A stretch of 64,000 nucleotides of DNA from Marivita sp. GX14005 (GTDB taxonomy: Bacteria; Pseudomonadota; Alphaproteobacteria; Rhodobacterales; Rhodobacteraceae): contig NZ_JAMCCQ010000004.1 of the NCBI RefSeq assembly GCF_023370775.1, positions 1 through 64,000 on the forward strand, written 5' to 3'. Positions within the stretch are counted from its first letter, which is position 1, and every line of letters begins with the position of its first letter. Under the pieces are notes generated by a model that saw only the letters and a list, made by a program, of their open reading frames with translations, searched no databases and had not been told where the DNA came from. This document shows positions 15,745 to 25,091 of the stretch, piece after piece. Both the position numbers and the translations under genes were made by a program.

Positions 15745-17007
15745 CTATTCGGCAGCGGCGAGAAGGTCGGCATGGGGGGCGTCCGCAGGGGCTGTCTGCG
15801 GTGCGTCCATCGGCGCGGCGAGCATATAGCGCCAGAATACCGACAGCCAGGCCCCGAATCCGCCGGCCCAAAGAAGCGCGGCGGCGGCGTGTAGCGGGCC
15901 GGGCAGCGCGATCCCCAGATCCGGCGCGATGCGCAGAAGCACCGACACCCCGAGCGCGAGCGCCCCCGCTCGCACCGTCAGGCTCAGGCCAAGTCCGCGG
16001 CCCGTGTGCAAAAGCCCCGCGATGCAGAACACCGCGTAAACACCAAGGCCCAGCCCGCCCATGAAGGCGACATGCAGCCCAGTCACCGCAGGCCATTGTG
16101 CACCGAGTTCGGCGGCGCCGGTCATCATCAGCCCCGTTCCGGCCAGCGCGCTGGCGCCGGCCAGCATCACGATCTCCGACCGCAGCGCGGCGCGACCGAT
16201 GAAGGCCTCGGCCACCCGGTCCATGAAAGCGGCCCCGGCGGCGAGCAGAAGATACCCGTTCACCGCAGGCGAAAGCCCGGACACCTGCCCGGCCATCGCC
16301 ACCAGCACCAGCCCGGGCGCGAGGTTGAGCCGCCCCGGATGCGGGCGGAAAGGCGAGTCGTTTTCCGTCGGATCGAGCACGAGATTCGTCACCGGCACCG
16401 TGATCCGCGCGAGCGCGAGGCCGAGCAATCCTAGAAAGGCGAAACCCGCCAAGTGCAGCGCATGTTGCGCGAGCGCGATATCGCCCGCAACGAAGCCGAA
16501 CCGCGCCGCCGCCGTGCAGGCCAGCAGCATCGCGAGCCACAGGGCGAAGACGAGCAGTCGATCGGTGTGCTTTAGCCATGAGAGCCGCAGCAGGTAGACC
16601 AGAAGCGCCGCGATCCAGACCAGATCGGCGAGCGCGCCAACCGCGCCCAGCCCGTCCCAGCCAAGCAAGCCGACCGCACGCCCCGCGCCCCAGAGCGCCG
16701 CCAATGCCCAGAGCGGCCACCCGCGCATTGGCTCGGTATCCGTCCATTCCGGTGCGGCGGTGGTCAGAAACCCGATCAAGGCCGCGCCGAACGCGCCGAT
16801 CAACATCTCGTGCGCATGCCAGAGCGCGGGCGGCACAGTCTCTGTCAGGGGCAGATCGAAGCCCATCGCCAGCACCCAGAACAGCGGAAAAAATGCCGCA
16901 TAAACCGCGCCCAGCGGAAAGAAGAGCCGGAAGCCCTCATCACCGAGCATTCCGAGGCGCGAGGCAGGCCAGGGGCGGCTGCGGGACGAACAGCTGGAAC
17001 AGCTCAT
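15745..17007 (-). CDS. nnrS: NnrS family membrane protein
   Basis: 420 residues and about twelve membrane helices, with the family's conserved N-terminal FRLFFPLGAVYA and the HAHEM motif in helix 2. NnrS proteins bind haem and copper and protect against nitric oxide stress, often beside denitrification genes. None of those are in the window. The start codon overlaps the stop of the ABC ATPase gene (ATGA), so it is the last gene of a four-gene operon with a NitT/TauT-type importer. That coupling hints at a metabolite link between the transported compound and nitrosative stress. Confidence 0.85.
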   Translation of the reverse strand: MSCSSCSSRSRPWPASRLGMLGDEGFRLFFPLGAVYAAFFPLFWVLAMGFDLPLTETVPPALWHAHEMLIGAFGAALIGFLTTAAPEWTDTEPMRGWPLWALAALWGAGRAVGLLGWDGLGAVGALADLVWIAALLVYLLRLSWLKHTDRLLVFALWLAMLLACTAAARFGFVAGDIALAQHALHLAGFAFLGLLGLALARITVPVTNLVLDPTENDSPFRPHPGRLNLAPGLVLVAMAGQVSGLSPAVNGYLLLAAGAAFMDRVAEAFIGRAALRSEIVMLAGASALAGTGLMMTGAAELGAQWPAVTGLHVAFMGGLGLGVYAVFCIAGLLHTGRGLGLSLTVRAGALALGVSVLLRIAPDLGIALPGPLHAAAALLWAGGFGAWLSVFWRYMLAAPMDAPQTAPADAPHADLLAAAE

Positions 17008-17753
17008 GCGATGCGCCTTTCATCGACATCGTGGATATGCCGGAAGAGTGGATCCCCCGCCAGCGCGGCACGGACCCAGTCCTGCACCGCGCTATCGCTC
17101 CGCTCGGCAGGTGCACCGGGCAGCGCACGGCTGCCCAGGATGCCGCGCCCGTAGGTGTCGAGCACCGCAACCCGGTGTGCAACCCGCGCCGCCTCGTGCA
17201 GGTCATGGGTGATGAAAAGACCCGCGAGCCCCGCTTCGCTGCACGTGCCGATCACCAGATCCTGCATCCGCCGTCGCAGCGCCACGTCGAGCGCAGTAAA
17301 AGGCTCGTCGAAAAAGATGAAATCGGGCTGCACCGCAAGCGCACGCGCGATGGCCACGCGCTGGCGCATCCCGCCTGAAAGTTCGACAGGGTATTTATCG
17401 AGATCGCCGGGCTGAAGCTCGGCCTGCGCCGCCGCTTCGGCGACGCGGGCGCCGCGCATCGTGCGCGGGACGCGGGCCAGACGCAGGCCGAGGGCGATAT
17501 TCTGCGACGCCGTGGCCCAGGGCATCAGCGACGGGTCCTGAAAGATCATCGCGTGGCGCTCGTACCCGCGCGAAAGTCGCCCCGATTTGGGCGCGATCAA
17601 GCCGGCAGCGACATGCGCCAGCGTCGATTTCCCGCATCCCGAAGGTCCGACGAGTGCGACGATCTCACCCGCATCGATGCGCAGGTCGATCCCCGACAGC
17701 ACGGAGCGGCCGAGATAGGCGTGCTCGATGGCCTTCAGCGCAAGGATGCTCAT
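17004..17753 (-). CDS. ABC transporter ATP-binding protein, NitT/TauT type
   Basis: 249 residues. Walker A GPSGCGKST, signature LSGGMRQR, Walker B FIFFDEPF and the switch histidine in ITHDLHEA are all present. The open frame extends far upstream, but that part is a shadow of the permease gene; the ATG at 17753, overlapping the permease stop, is the real start. It energises the permease next to it. Specificity lies with the binding protein. Confidence 0.92.
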   Translation of the reverse strand: MSILALKAIEHAYLGRSVLSGIDLRIDAGEIVALVGPSGCGKSTLAHVAAGLIAPKSGRLSRGYERHAMIFQDPSLMPWATASQNIALGLRLARVPRTMRGARVAEAAAQAELQPGDLDKYPVELSGGMRQRVAIARALAVQPDFIFFDEPFTALDVALRRRMQDLVIGTCSEAGLAGLFITHDLHEAARVAHRVAVLDTYGRGILGSRALPGAPAERSDSAVQDWVRAALAGDPLFRHIHDVDERRIA

Positions 17754-18562
17754 CGCTTCACCCCCCAGGGCTGCGCCGCCCGGCGCCAGCGGTCGATCTC
17801 TGCCTTGACGGGGTGCACCAACGCGTATTCCACCGCGATCAGCAGCCCGACCGCGATCACAACCCAAGCCAGCGCCGTGGCGATATCGAGATTGATCCGT
17901 GCATTCGCCAGTGCGCCGCCGATGCCGCCCGCATTGGCCAGAAGCTCGGCCATCACCGCCACCTTGAACGCGGTGCCGAGCGCCAGCGCCAGTGCGGGAA
18001 AGAGCGTTGTCGTGGTCTGGCGTAGACCGATCACCAGAAAGCGCCGCACCGGACCGGCGCCGAAGGCTTGGGCCATCCGGTCCAGACTGCGGTCGCGGGT
18101 GGCGATGCCCTGCGCCGCGCCGAGGAACACCACCGGCAGCGCCGAGACCACGATCACCGTGCGCACCGTAGCGTCCGATCCGCCGAACCAGATCATTGCC
18201 AGAACGATCCAGGCAATCGGCGGCACCCCCATCAGCACCGTGATGAGCGGCCGCGCGAGCCGCAGCGTGGCGGGCGAATAGCCCGCGATCAGCCCGAGCG
18301 CAGTGCCTGCGGCGGCGACGACGGCAAAGCCGGTAATCGCCCGCTGCAGCGTCAGCCCTGCCAGCGCCCAGGACGCCGGATCGCCCGCGAGGCGCGCGAC
18401 AGCGGCCAGCGTGTCCTGCGGAGAGGTCAGGATGAAAGGCCCATAGGCCTCGTGCCCCGCCTGCCAAAGCGCGGCGAGCAGAAAGAGCGCCGCAAGGCCG
18501 GCCCAGCCGGACCAGAGGAATTCAAGAATGCGCCCGGCGCGTCCCGGCAGGCTGGCAGACAT
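17750..18562 (-). CDS. ABC transporter permease, NitT/TauT type
   Basis: 270 residues with six membrane helices and the cytoplasmic loop of BPD-type permeases (around FGAGPVRRFLVIGLRQ, the contact with the ATPase). It is related to SsuC/TauC/NrtB permeases for sulfonates, nitrate or nitrile-like compounds. It starts 18 bases after the binding-protein stop and its own stop overlaps the ATPase start. Confidence 0.9.
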   Translation of the reverse strand: MSASLPGRAGRILEFLWSGWAGLAALFLLAALWQAGHEAYGPFILTSPQDTLAAVARLAGDPASWALAGLTLQRAITGFAVVAAAGTALGLIAGYSPATLRLARPLITVLMGVPPIAWIVLAMIWFGGSDATVRTVIVVSALPVVFLGAAQGIATRDRSLDRMAQAFGAGPVRRFLVIGLRQTTTTLFPALALALGTAFKVAVMAELLANAGGIGGALANARINLDIATALAWVVIAVGLLIAVEYALVHPVKAEIDRWRRAAQPWGVKR

Positions 18563-18580
18563 GGCTCGCCCCTTTCACAG

Positions 18581-19582
18581 TCACAGATAGAATCCGTCAT
18601 CTGGCAGCTTGCCGTTGATCGCGCCCATGTCCGGCCCGGTCATCGCCGTGAGCATCCGTTCGATATCGCCCCGAGCCTCGCTGGCCGGGCGGGCAACCAG
18701 ATTGGAATGGGTGATCGACGCCGCCAGAAGCGGTGCGGGCATGTCCAGGGCCGCGCTGGCATGGCGCGCCGCCGCTTCGGGATCGGCCAGAACATCGGCA
18801 TTCGCCGCGTCCAGTGCGGACAGGATCGCCGGAACGGCATCGTCATGCGCCGTCAGGAAATCGCCCGCAACTGCCAGCCCGGCTTGCGGCAGCACCGGCG
18901 CGGCGCCCGTCATCTCGCCCCAGGCGGTCTGAAGGTCAACCACCCGGCGAATATCCTTGCCCGCCGTCCTGCCCATCGCCACGGCGGCCGATGTGCTCGG
19001 CTCTGTCGTGAGTGCCGCCTCGACACGGCCGGCCAGCAAAAGCTGCATCGCCTCGACCGGCGTGGCGGCATAGGTGATATCGGGATCGCCCGCGATGCCA
19101 TGATGCGCCAGAAGCTGCGCGAAGAGGATCTCCGGGGTATCGCCGCGGAACGGCACGGCCAGGCCGCGCCCCTTGAGATCGCCGATGGACCCGATCTCGG
19201 CATCGCTTGACGCGATATAGAGCAGCCCATCCGTCATCACGTTGGCGAGCCGGATCGGAAAGCCGCGATTGTAAAGGTTGGCCGCCGCCTGAACCGGCAC
19301 GATGGAAAGTTGGATCGACCCGGAGGTCAGCCCCGCGCGCAATTCGTCGGGGCTGCGCCAAGCGGTCATGCTTGCCGCCTGCGCGAGATCGTCGAAGCGC
19401 CCGGTGGCGACCGCATGTGCGAGCGTGATCGATGGGCCGGCCGGCGGGCCGTAGAAGTCAAGTGCGGCGATCCCGCCCTGCGCGCGAAGCGGAAGGGGGC
19501 AAGCCAGCGCGGCTGCGCTGGCGGCTGCCCCGGCAAGGATGGCGCGACGGGTTGGATGCGTGGGGTGCAAGGGAACTGTCAT
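18581..19582 (-). CDS. ABC transporter substrate-binding protein, NitT/TauT type
   Basis: 333 residues with a twin-arginine-like signal (TRRAILAGAAAS). The mature part fits the NMT1/TauA-like family, with typical stretches such as SIGDLKGRGLAVPF and VEAMQLLLAGRVEAAL. Related systems take up sulfonates, taurine, nitrate, pyrimidines or aromatic acids; the ligand cannot be assigned here. First gene of the operon with permease, ATPase and nnrS. Upstream lies a 190-base non-coding region that contains the imperfect dyad CTGA-N9-TCAG near 19670, possibly an operator. Confidence 0.85.
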   Translation of the reverse strand: MTVPLHPTHPTRRAILAGAAASAAALACPLPLRAQGGIAALDFYGPPAGPSITLAHAVATGRFDDLAQAASMTAWRSPDELRAGLTSGSIQLSIVPVQAAANLYNRGFPIRLANVMTDGLLYIASSDAEIGSIGDLKGRGLAVPFRGDTPEILFAQLLAHHGIAGDPDITYAATPVEAMQLLLAGRVEAALTTEPSTSAAVAMGRTAGKDIRRVVDLQTAWGEMTGAAPVLPQAGLAVAGDFLTAHDDAVPAILSALDAANADVLADPEAAARHASAALDMPAPLLAASITHSNLVARPASEARGDIERMLTAMTGPDMGAINGKLPDDGFYL

Positions 19583-19775
19583 GAAACGCTCCTTTTCGGC
19601 GGGATGCGGACCGATAATTCGGTATTCGCCTTACCGATTACGCCGCCGATACGCGCACCGCAAGAAAAGACTGATTGTTTCAGTCAGAAATAATGTCGCA
19701 GCGCCTTATCGCAGTTGCGTCGGTGCCATGGATGGCAGCCATCCATCACGCCATCCGGCAAACTCATCGATCCCA
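19583..19775. other. Intergenic region before the NitT/TauT-nnrS operon
   Basis: About 190 bases with AT-richer sequence around 19660-19690, probably the promoter of the binding-protein gene. It includes the imperfect dyad CTGATTGTTTCAGTCAG. No match to a clean FNR/NNR box (TTGAT-N4-ATCAA) was found. Confidence 0.35.
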
Positions 19776-20609
19776 TCAACTTCCGCCGATCAAAAGGACT
19801 TCGGCAGTGACCAGAACCGGGTTTTCGCCCTTGCGCAGAACGCCCCACCCATAGCCTCCGTCAATGCCGACCGACAGGGCTTCCAAAGGGTCTGCGTTGC
19901 CTCCGGCTTGCCCTCCGGTCAACAGAACTTCGGTCGCGTAGGAAGAAATGGCGGAGGTCTCGAAATGCGTGCCGATCAGGCTTCCGATGCCCTCGACCTT
20001 GACCGGCGTCGAGACATGCGTATCGGCAAGCATGTCGAGCGCGCGCGTGATGTCCTCGTGCGGGCGCAGCATGCAAAGCAGCGCGTTCGGCGGCGTATCC
20101 GGGGCTTCCGTCGGTTCAGGCGTAAAAAGGGTGAATTGCGTTTCCGGATCGGGCCGGGCAACCAGATGCGCGCCTGTCAGCGCCCAGCCTTCCACCTGCG
20201 TATCACCCGCGATTACGCTGCTGTCGGGCAACAGATGGCCTGCGTGGCGGGTGCCGTCCGGTCCGTGCCAAAGCCCATGGGTATGCGTGAAGGGCGCGCC
20301 GTCGCGCAATCCCAGATGTGTGCCGCCTGTTTCGATCACCGCCGCGCCGGGTGCCTCATGCGTGTCGCTATACCATGCGACATGGCCATCGCCCGGTGCA
20401 GGGGCCGGCATGACGAAGCAGAGCCGCTTCATCGGGATATTGCACAGCCGCAGGTAGCCGGCCTTTGCCCCCTGCTCCGCAAAACCCTGCGCCACCGCCT
20501 CGCCGAAACGCAACCCTTCGCGCAATGTGATCGACACACGCCGCGCATGACAGGGCAGAGCCACATGGCGCGCGGAATGAGCCGGGCCGGGATGAACGAT
20601 CGGCGTCAT
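19776..20609 (-). CDS. PPC/DUF296 domain protein
   Basis: 277 residues. It contains the PPC (plant and prokaryote conserved, DUF296) fold signature: a His-rich strand PFTHTHG, then GHLLPDSSVIAG. Prokaryotic PPC proteins form trimers and are of uncertain function, though some sit with acyl-CoA or aromatic acid genes. The upstream part of the frame overlaps the ligase gene and is not coding; start ATG 20609 overlaps the ligase stop codon. It is the third gene of the thiolase-ligase operon. The C-terminal half may hold a second, degenerate PPC domain. Confidence 0.7.
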   Translation of the reverse strand: MTPIVHPGPAHSARHVALPCHARRVSITLREGLRFGEAVAQGFAEQGAKAGYLRLCNIPMKRLCFVMPAPAPGDGHVAWYSDTHEAPGAAVIETGGTHLGLRDGAPFTHTHGLWHGPDGTRHAGHLLPDSSVIAGDTQVEGWALTGAHLVARPDPETQFTLFTPEPTEAPDTPPNALLCMLRPHEDITRALDMLADTHVSTPVKVEGIGSLIGTHFETSAISSYATEVLLTGGQAGGNADPLEALSVGIDGGYGWGVLRKGENPVLVTAEVLLIGGS

Positions 20610-22210
20610 GAGGGCGCAAGTTCGCCCTCGATCTCCTTGCGTGCAAGCAGCTCGTCGCGGATCGTCTTTTTGGTGATCTTGCCATAAGCCGATTTCGGCA
20701 TCTCGTCCCAGAAGACCATGCGGCGGGGCAATTTGTAGCGCGCGATCCGATCGGCCAGCCAGTCGAGAACCTCCTGCGGCTCGGGCTGTTTGCCGTCTTT
20801 GGCAACGCAAACGGCAATGCCGACTTCGCCCCAGACCGGATCCGGCACCCCCAGAACAGCCGCTTCGGACAGCGCGGGGTGCATCAGCAGCTTCTCCTCG
20901 ATCTCGCGCGGATAGATGTTGGAGCCGCCCGAGATATACATATCGGAGGCCCGCCCCGTCAGGTAGACGAACCCCTCTTCATCCATATGGCCAAGATCGC
21001 CGGTCAGGAACCAGCCGTTGCGAAAACTTTCGGCATTGGCCTTGGGGTTGTCGTGATAGCCGGCAAACACCGCCGGCCCGATCACCGCGATCTCCCCGGT
21101 TTCGAAGGGCGCGCATTCCTCTCCGCTCGGGGTCTGGATTTGAACCTGCATCCCGGTGCGGGCGAAACCGCAGGTGCCCACGCGCATAGCGCCATCCTCG
21201 ATATGATGCTGCGCGGGTGGCAAGACGGTGATGTTACCGGTCACTTCGCCAAGGCCGAAATACTGCACCAGAACCGGCCCGAGCGCTTTGAGCGCGCGCA
21301 CCTGATCGGCGCGATACATCGGGGCGCCGGCATAGATGACGTATCGCAGGCTGGAATGATCGAACCGGCCAAGGCTTTCGTGCTCCACCAGCAGCTTCAC
21401 GATGGTCGGCACGGTGAACATATTGGTGACGCGCCATTTCTCGACCAGATGCCAGATCTCCGCCGGATCGAACTTGTCCTGCGCCGGAAGAATGGTTTTC
21501 ACCCCATGCGCCACCTGCGCCAACTGGTGAACGCCCGCGCCATGCGACAGGGGCGCAACCACCAGCGATGCGTCCTTCGGGCCGGTGGCCGGCATCAGAT
21601 CGCAAAGGTGGTTCGTCACCACAAAGGCCATCTGCCCATGCGTGAGAACCGCCGCCTTGGGCCGCCCCGTCGTCCCGGAGGTAAAGAAGAACCACGCGGG
21701 ATCGTCACGGTCCACCGGCTCTGTCGAGCAGCTTTGCCCGGTATGGCGCGCCAGTATGGTCTCGTAATCCTCCGCGAAATCCGCACTGCCGATGGAGATG
21801 GTGAACTCCACCGATGGCGCACAGGCCGCCGCGTGCTCCTCGAACCGCGCACCGCAGATCAATCCGCGCGCGCCGGACGATGCGGCCAGCCAGGCGATGT
21901 CTTGCGGCGATTGCCGGAAATTGGCGGGAACCCAGACCGCGCCGAGCCGCCAGCAGGCGAACATCGCCTCGAACATCTGGTTGCAGTTTTCCGACTGCAC
22001 CAAAATCCGGTCACCCTTCGACACCCCGAACTCGGTTTGAAGCGCGCGGGCGAAGGCCGCGGCGCGGGCTTCCATTTCGGCCCATGTCCAGCTTTGCGCG
22101 CCCCAGACGAACCCAGCCTCGGCGCTGTGACGCCGGGCCGTTTCGGTCAGGAAATGCGACAGGTTCATCACGCGCGTCGATGCCGGGACCATGCCGCCGC
22201 TGGCCGCCAT
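20606..22210 (-). CDS. Acyl-CoA synthetase / AMP-dependent ligase
   Basis: 534 residues of the ANL superfamily, with FFTSGTTGRPKA, a GLGEVTGN motif (divergent from the usual GxTE), the hinge LTGDLGHMDEEGFVYLTGR and the C-terminal catalytic-lysine region YGKITKK. It resembles fatty-acid or aromatic CoA ligases of catabolic operons. Start ATG 22210 overlaps the thiolase stop (TGATG). With thiolase and PPC partners and a divergent TRAP importer, activation of an imported carboxylic acid is the best guess. Confidence 0.88.
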   Translation of the reverse strand: MAASGGMVPASTRVMNLSHFLTETARRHSAEAGFVWGAQSWTWAEMEARAAAFARALQTEFGVSKGDRILVQSENCNQMFEAMFACWRLGAVWVPANFRQSPQDIAWLAASSGARGLICGARFEEHAAACAPSVEFTISIGSADFAEDYETILARHTGQSCSTEPVDRDDPAWFFFTSGTTGRPKAAVLTHGQMAFVVTNHLCDLMPATGPKDASLVVAPLSHGAGVHQLAQVAHGVKTILPAQDKFDPAEIWHLVEKWRVTNMFTVPTIVKLLVEHESLGRFDHSSLRYVIYAGAPMYRADQVRALKALGPVLVQYFGLGEVTGNITVLPPAQHHIEDGAMRVGTCGFARTGMQVQIQTPSGEECAPFETGEIAVIGPAVFAGYHDNPKANAESFRNGWFLTGDLGHMDEEGFVYLTGRASDMYISGGSNIYPREIEEKLLMHPALSEAAVLGVPDPVWGEVGIAVCVAKDGKQPEPQEVLDWLADRIARYKLPRRMVFWDEMPKSAYGKITKKTIRDELLARKEIEGELAPS

Positions 22211-23379
22211 CAGCGCACCTTTTCCATGATCGAAACGTAGTTGGCGACCGAGGCGCCGCCCATGTTGAACACGCCCGCCATCTCGGCGCCGGGGATCTGC
22301 ATATCGCCGGCCTCGCCTTCGAGCTGCATCGCGGCCATCACATGCATCGACACGCCGGTCGCGCCGATGGGATGGCCCTTGGATTTCAGCCCGCCCGAGG
22401 GGTTCACCGGCAAGCGCCCGTCTTTGGCCGTGATTCCTTCGCGGATCACGCGGCCCCCCTGCCCCGGTTCCGCAAGGCCCATCGCCTCGTATTCCAGAAG
22501 CTCGGCGATGGTGAAACAATCGTGGCTCTCCACGAAGGACAGATCGTCCAGCGTGATCCCGGCATCGCCAAGCGCGGCCTTCCACGCCATCGCCGCGCCT
22601 CGGAACTGCAGGGCATCGCGATGCGACAGTGCCATGATGTCGTTGACATGCGCCCGCGCGCGGAACCCGATGGCACGCTTCATCTGCGCCGCGGTGTCCT
22701 CGTCGGCCAGAACGAGCGCCGCCGCCCCGTCGGAAATCAGCGAACAATCCGTGCGCCGGAGCGGGCCGGCGACATAGGGGTTCTTGTCGCTGACGCGATT
22801 GCAGAAATCGGTGCCGAAATCCTTGCGCATATGCGCAAGCGGATTGTCCATGCCGTTGCGGTGGTTCTTGGCGGCGATCATCGCAAGCTCTTCGGACTTG
22901 TCGCCGTAGCGCTGGAAATATCCCGCGGCGATCTGCCCGAAGAGGCCGGCGAAGCCGCCCTCGATATCGGCCTCTTCCTTGCGATAGGATGCGCTGAGCA
23001 GAATGTCTCCGACCTCGGCGGTCGGGGTGGCCGTCATTTTTTCGGCCCCGACGACCAGCGCGATCCGGCCGCGACCGGATTCGATGAAATCCATCGCGCC
23101 GTGCAATGCCGCCGATCCTGTCGCGCAGGCATTCTCGTAGCGCGTGGCGGGCGTATGTGCGAAGCGTTCGTCGCCCATCGCGACGAGCGCGCCCTGAAAG
23201 TCCTGTTTCGAAAACCCGTTGTTGAAGACGCCGACGAAGATGCCATCCACATCCTCCGCGTCGATCCCGGCATGCTCGAGCGCATCCGGAACGGTGGCCC
23301 GCATCAGGTTCTCGGTATCGGGATGATCCGACTTGCCGAACGCGCTATGCGCCCAGCCGACGATCTGTGCCTTGCTCAT
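22210..23379 (-). CDS. Thiolase family protein (SCP-x type)
   Basis: 389 residues. The nucleophile Cys lies in ENACATGSAAL, and the C-terminal motif KSKGHPIGATG provides the catalytic His; FNMGGA closes the active site. The Cys of the usual third motif (CxG near the end) is absent, as in SCP-x/acetyl-CoA acetyltransferase-like proteins that often work without classical beta-oxidation. First gene of a minus-strand operon with the CoA ligase and the PPC protein; divergent from a TRAP transporter with a 150-base shared promoter region. Confidence 0.88.
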   Translation of the reverse strand: MSKAQIVGWAHSAFGKSDHPDTENLMRATVPDALEHAGIDAEDVDGIFVGVFNNGFSKQDFQGALVAMGDERFAHTPATRYENACATGSAALHGAMDFIESGRGRIALVVGAEKMTATPTAEVGDILLSASYRKEEADIEGGFAGLFGQIAAGYFQRYGDKSEELAMIAAKNHRNGMDNPLAHMRKDFGTDFCNRVSDKNPYVAGPLRRTDCSLISDGAAALVLADEDTAAQMKRAIGFRARAHVNDIMALSHRDALQFRGAAMAWKAALGDAGITLDDLSFVESHDCFTIAELLEYEAMGLAEPGQGGRVIREGITAKDGRLPVNPSGGLKSKGHPIGATGVSMHVMAAMQLEGEAGDMQIPGAEMAGVFNMGGASVANYVSIMEKVR

Positions 23380-23531
23380 ATTGCTGTCCTTTCGGTTGAT
23401 CTCGTTTCACTGGAGCCGCTGCGCGCCAATTCTTGTTCCATGATCTTGTCAGAGGAAAGTCAATCGGTCCATGATGGGAAAGTCATCTGGGGTAATGACC
23501 GGCGCGGGCCGGTCAATGAAGGAGAATCACC

Positions 23532-24536
23532 ATGAGTTTCATCAATTTCGGTCGCGCAGCGGCCGTCGCTCTTTTTGCGGGCGCCACTCTGGCCGTTCCG
23601 GCAGGTGCGGAAACGCTTCGCCTGTCGCACAATACCGGCGATGCGACGACATGGCATCAGGGTGCCGAAAAGTTCGGCGAATTGTTGAGCGAGAAGACCG
23701 ATGGCGCCTTTGACGTGCGCGTGTTCCCCAACGCACAGCTTTCGGGCGGCGACCAGATGAAACAGGCTGAAATGGTCGGGCGCGGCGCGCTCGATCTGGT
23801 GCTGACCTCGGCCATCAACGTCACGCCGCTCGTTCCTGAAATGGCGGTCTTCTCGCTGCCGTATCTGTACGCGAATTACGATCAGGTCGACGCCACGACC
23901 CAAGGCGCGCCGGGCGAGACGCTGTCGGAGATCCTGGCCGAAAAAGGCATCAAGGTTCTGGCCTGGGGCGAAAACGGGTTTCGCGAGGTGACGAACAACG
24001 TGCGCCCGATCAAGACGCCGGAGGATATGAAAGGCCTCAACATGCGCGTTGCCGGGCCGATGTATATCGACGTGATGAACGCCCTGGGCGCGAACCCGCA
24101 GCAGATGCAATGGGTCGAGACAATGACCGCGCTGCAACAAGGCGTCGTCGACGGTCAGGAAAATCCGATCGGCGCGGTGATCATTCCGCAGCAGGTCTAC
24201 GAGGTGCAGAAATACCTCACGACATGGCACTATTCCTACGATCCGATCTTCCTCGGCGTCGCGCAGTCGAAATGGGACGAGATGGACGCCGACACACAAG
24301 CCGCCATGCAGGAGGCCGCAGACGAAGCGATGGCCTATCAGCGGCAGATCACACGCGAGGGCACGGAAAACGGGATCGCCTTCCTGCAGGAAAAAGGCAT
24401 GGAGGTCTACGAGCCGACAGCCGAGGAGCTGGACGCGTTCCGGGCAGCCACACAGCCCGCCTTCGACGAATGGGCGCAGAAAGTCGGAACCGATATCGTC
24501 GAGACATTCCAGACCACGATTGCCGATAGCCAGTAA
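23532..24536 (+). CDS. TRAP transporter solute-binding protein (DctP family)
   Basis: 334 residues with a Sec signal (cleaved near AGA/ETL). The ligand-carboxylate-binding Arg lies in NMRVAGPMY, followed by the conserved region ending QQGVVDGQENP, typical of DctP proteins that bind C4-dicarboxylates, sialic acid, aromatic or keto acids. Ribosome site AAGGAGA lies eight bases before the ATG. First gene of a dctPQM operon, divergent from a thiolase/CoA-ligase operon, so an organic acid feeding that pathway is likely. Confidence 0.92.
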   Translation: MSFINFGRAAAVALFAGATLAVPAGAETLRLSHNTGDATTWHQGAEKFGELLSEKTDGAFDVRVFPNAQLSGGDQMKQAEMVGRGALDLVLTSAINVTPLVPEMAVFSLPYLYANYDQVDATTQGAPGETLSEILAEKGIKVLAWGENGFREVTNNVRPIKTPEDMKGLNMRVAGPMYIDVMNALGANPQQMQWVETMTALQQGVVDGQENPIGAVIIPQQVYEVQKYLTTWHYSYDPIFLGVAQSKWDEMDADTQAAMQEAADEAMAYQRQITREGTENGIAFLQEKGMEVYEPTAEELDAFRAATQPAFDEWAQKVGTDIVETFQTTIADSQ

Positions 24537-24549
24537 CGGTGTGCTGGAA

Positions 24550-24574
24550 GGCAAGCCCGGTGCACGGGCTTGCC
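24550..24574 (+). other. Intercistronic hairpin between dctP- and dctQ-like genes
   Basis: A perfect ten-base stem GGCAAGCCCG / CGGGCTTGCC closes a five-base loop, 13 bases after the binding-protein stop. It lacks a T-run, so it is more likely an mRNA stabiliser or processing barrier that raises binding protein over the membrane subunits, a common arrangement for solute-binding operons. Confidence 0.7.
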
Positions 24575-24605
24575 CCTATCGCTTCATTCCCGAAGGGCCC
24601 TGACC

Positions 24606-25091
24606 ATGCGTCTTGTCTTGCTCGATGCGGAAAAGATCATCTGCGCGGCGCTGTTTCTTGCCATGACGGCGCTTGGCTTCGCCAATGTCTTCGTGCGCTA
24701 CGCAACGAACATGTCGCTGGCCGCGACCGAGGAATTGCTGACCAACGGCTTTCTCATCCTGACGGTTTTCGGTGCTGCAGTGGCGGCAAGGCGGGGGGAA
24801 CATCTGGCGGTTACGCTCGTGCATGACAGCTTGCCGCGCATCCTGTGGCGCCCCGTCTTCCTCCTGTCCGCGGCGCTATCGGTCGGGTTGCTGGCCATTT
24901 CGGCATGGTTTTCATGGGCGTCCCTGGCCAACCTATACTCGAACGGCATGCGATCCTACGCGCTCGGTGTTCCGGCATGGTATTATCAGGCGGCCGTTCC
25001 CTTCGGGTTCGCCCTCATCATTCTGCGCTATGTCCAGCACGCCGCCGAGGTTCTGAAAGGCCGGGAGCGCGACGCGGTCCCGGATGTCTGA
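24606..25091 (+). CDS. TRAP transporter small membrane subunit (DctQ family)
   Basis: 161 residues with four membrane helices and the family's basic-rich loop (AARRGEHL) between helices 2 and 3. An ATG at 24606, eight bases from GAAGGG, is preferred to a TTG at 24570 that would lie in the hairpin. Its last eight bases overlap the large subunit start, giving tight coupling. Confidence 0.9.
   Translation: MRLVLLDAEKIICAALFLAMTALGFANVFVRYATNMSLAATEELLTNGFLILTVFGAAVAARRGEHLAVTLVHDSLPRILWRPVFLLSAALSVGLLAISAWFSWASLANLYSNGMRSYALGVPAWYYQAAVPFGFALIILRYVQHAAEVLKGRERDAVPDV

Noticed and set aside
17754-18467. Upstream extension of the ABC ATPase frame
   Set aside because: It overlaps the permease gene in another frame and resembles no protein; the ATPase starts at 17753.
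19660-19690. FNR/NnrR box upstream of the nnrS operon
   Set aside because: Only an imperfect CTGA-N9-TCAG dyad is present; it does not match the TTGAT-N4-ATCAA consensus.
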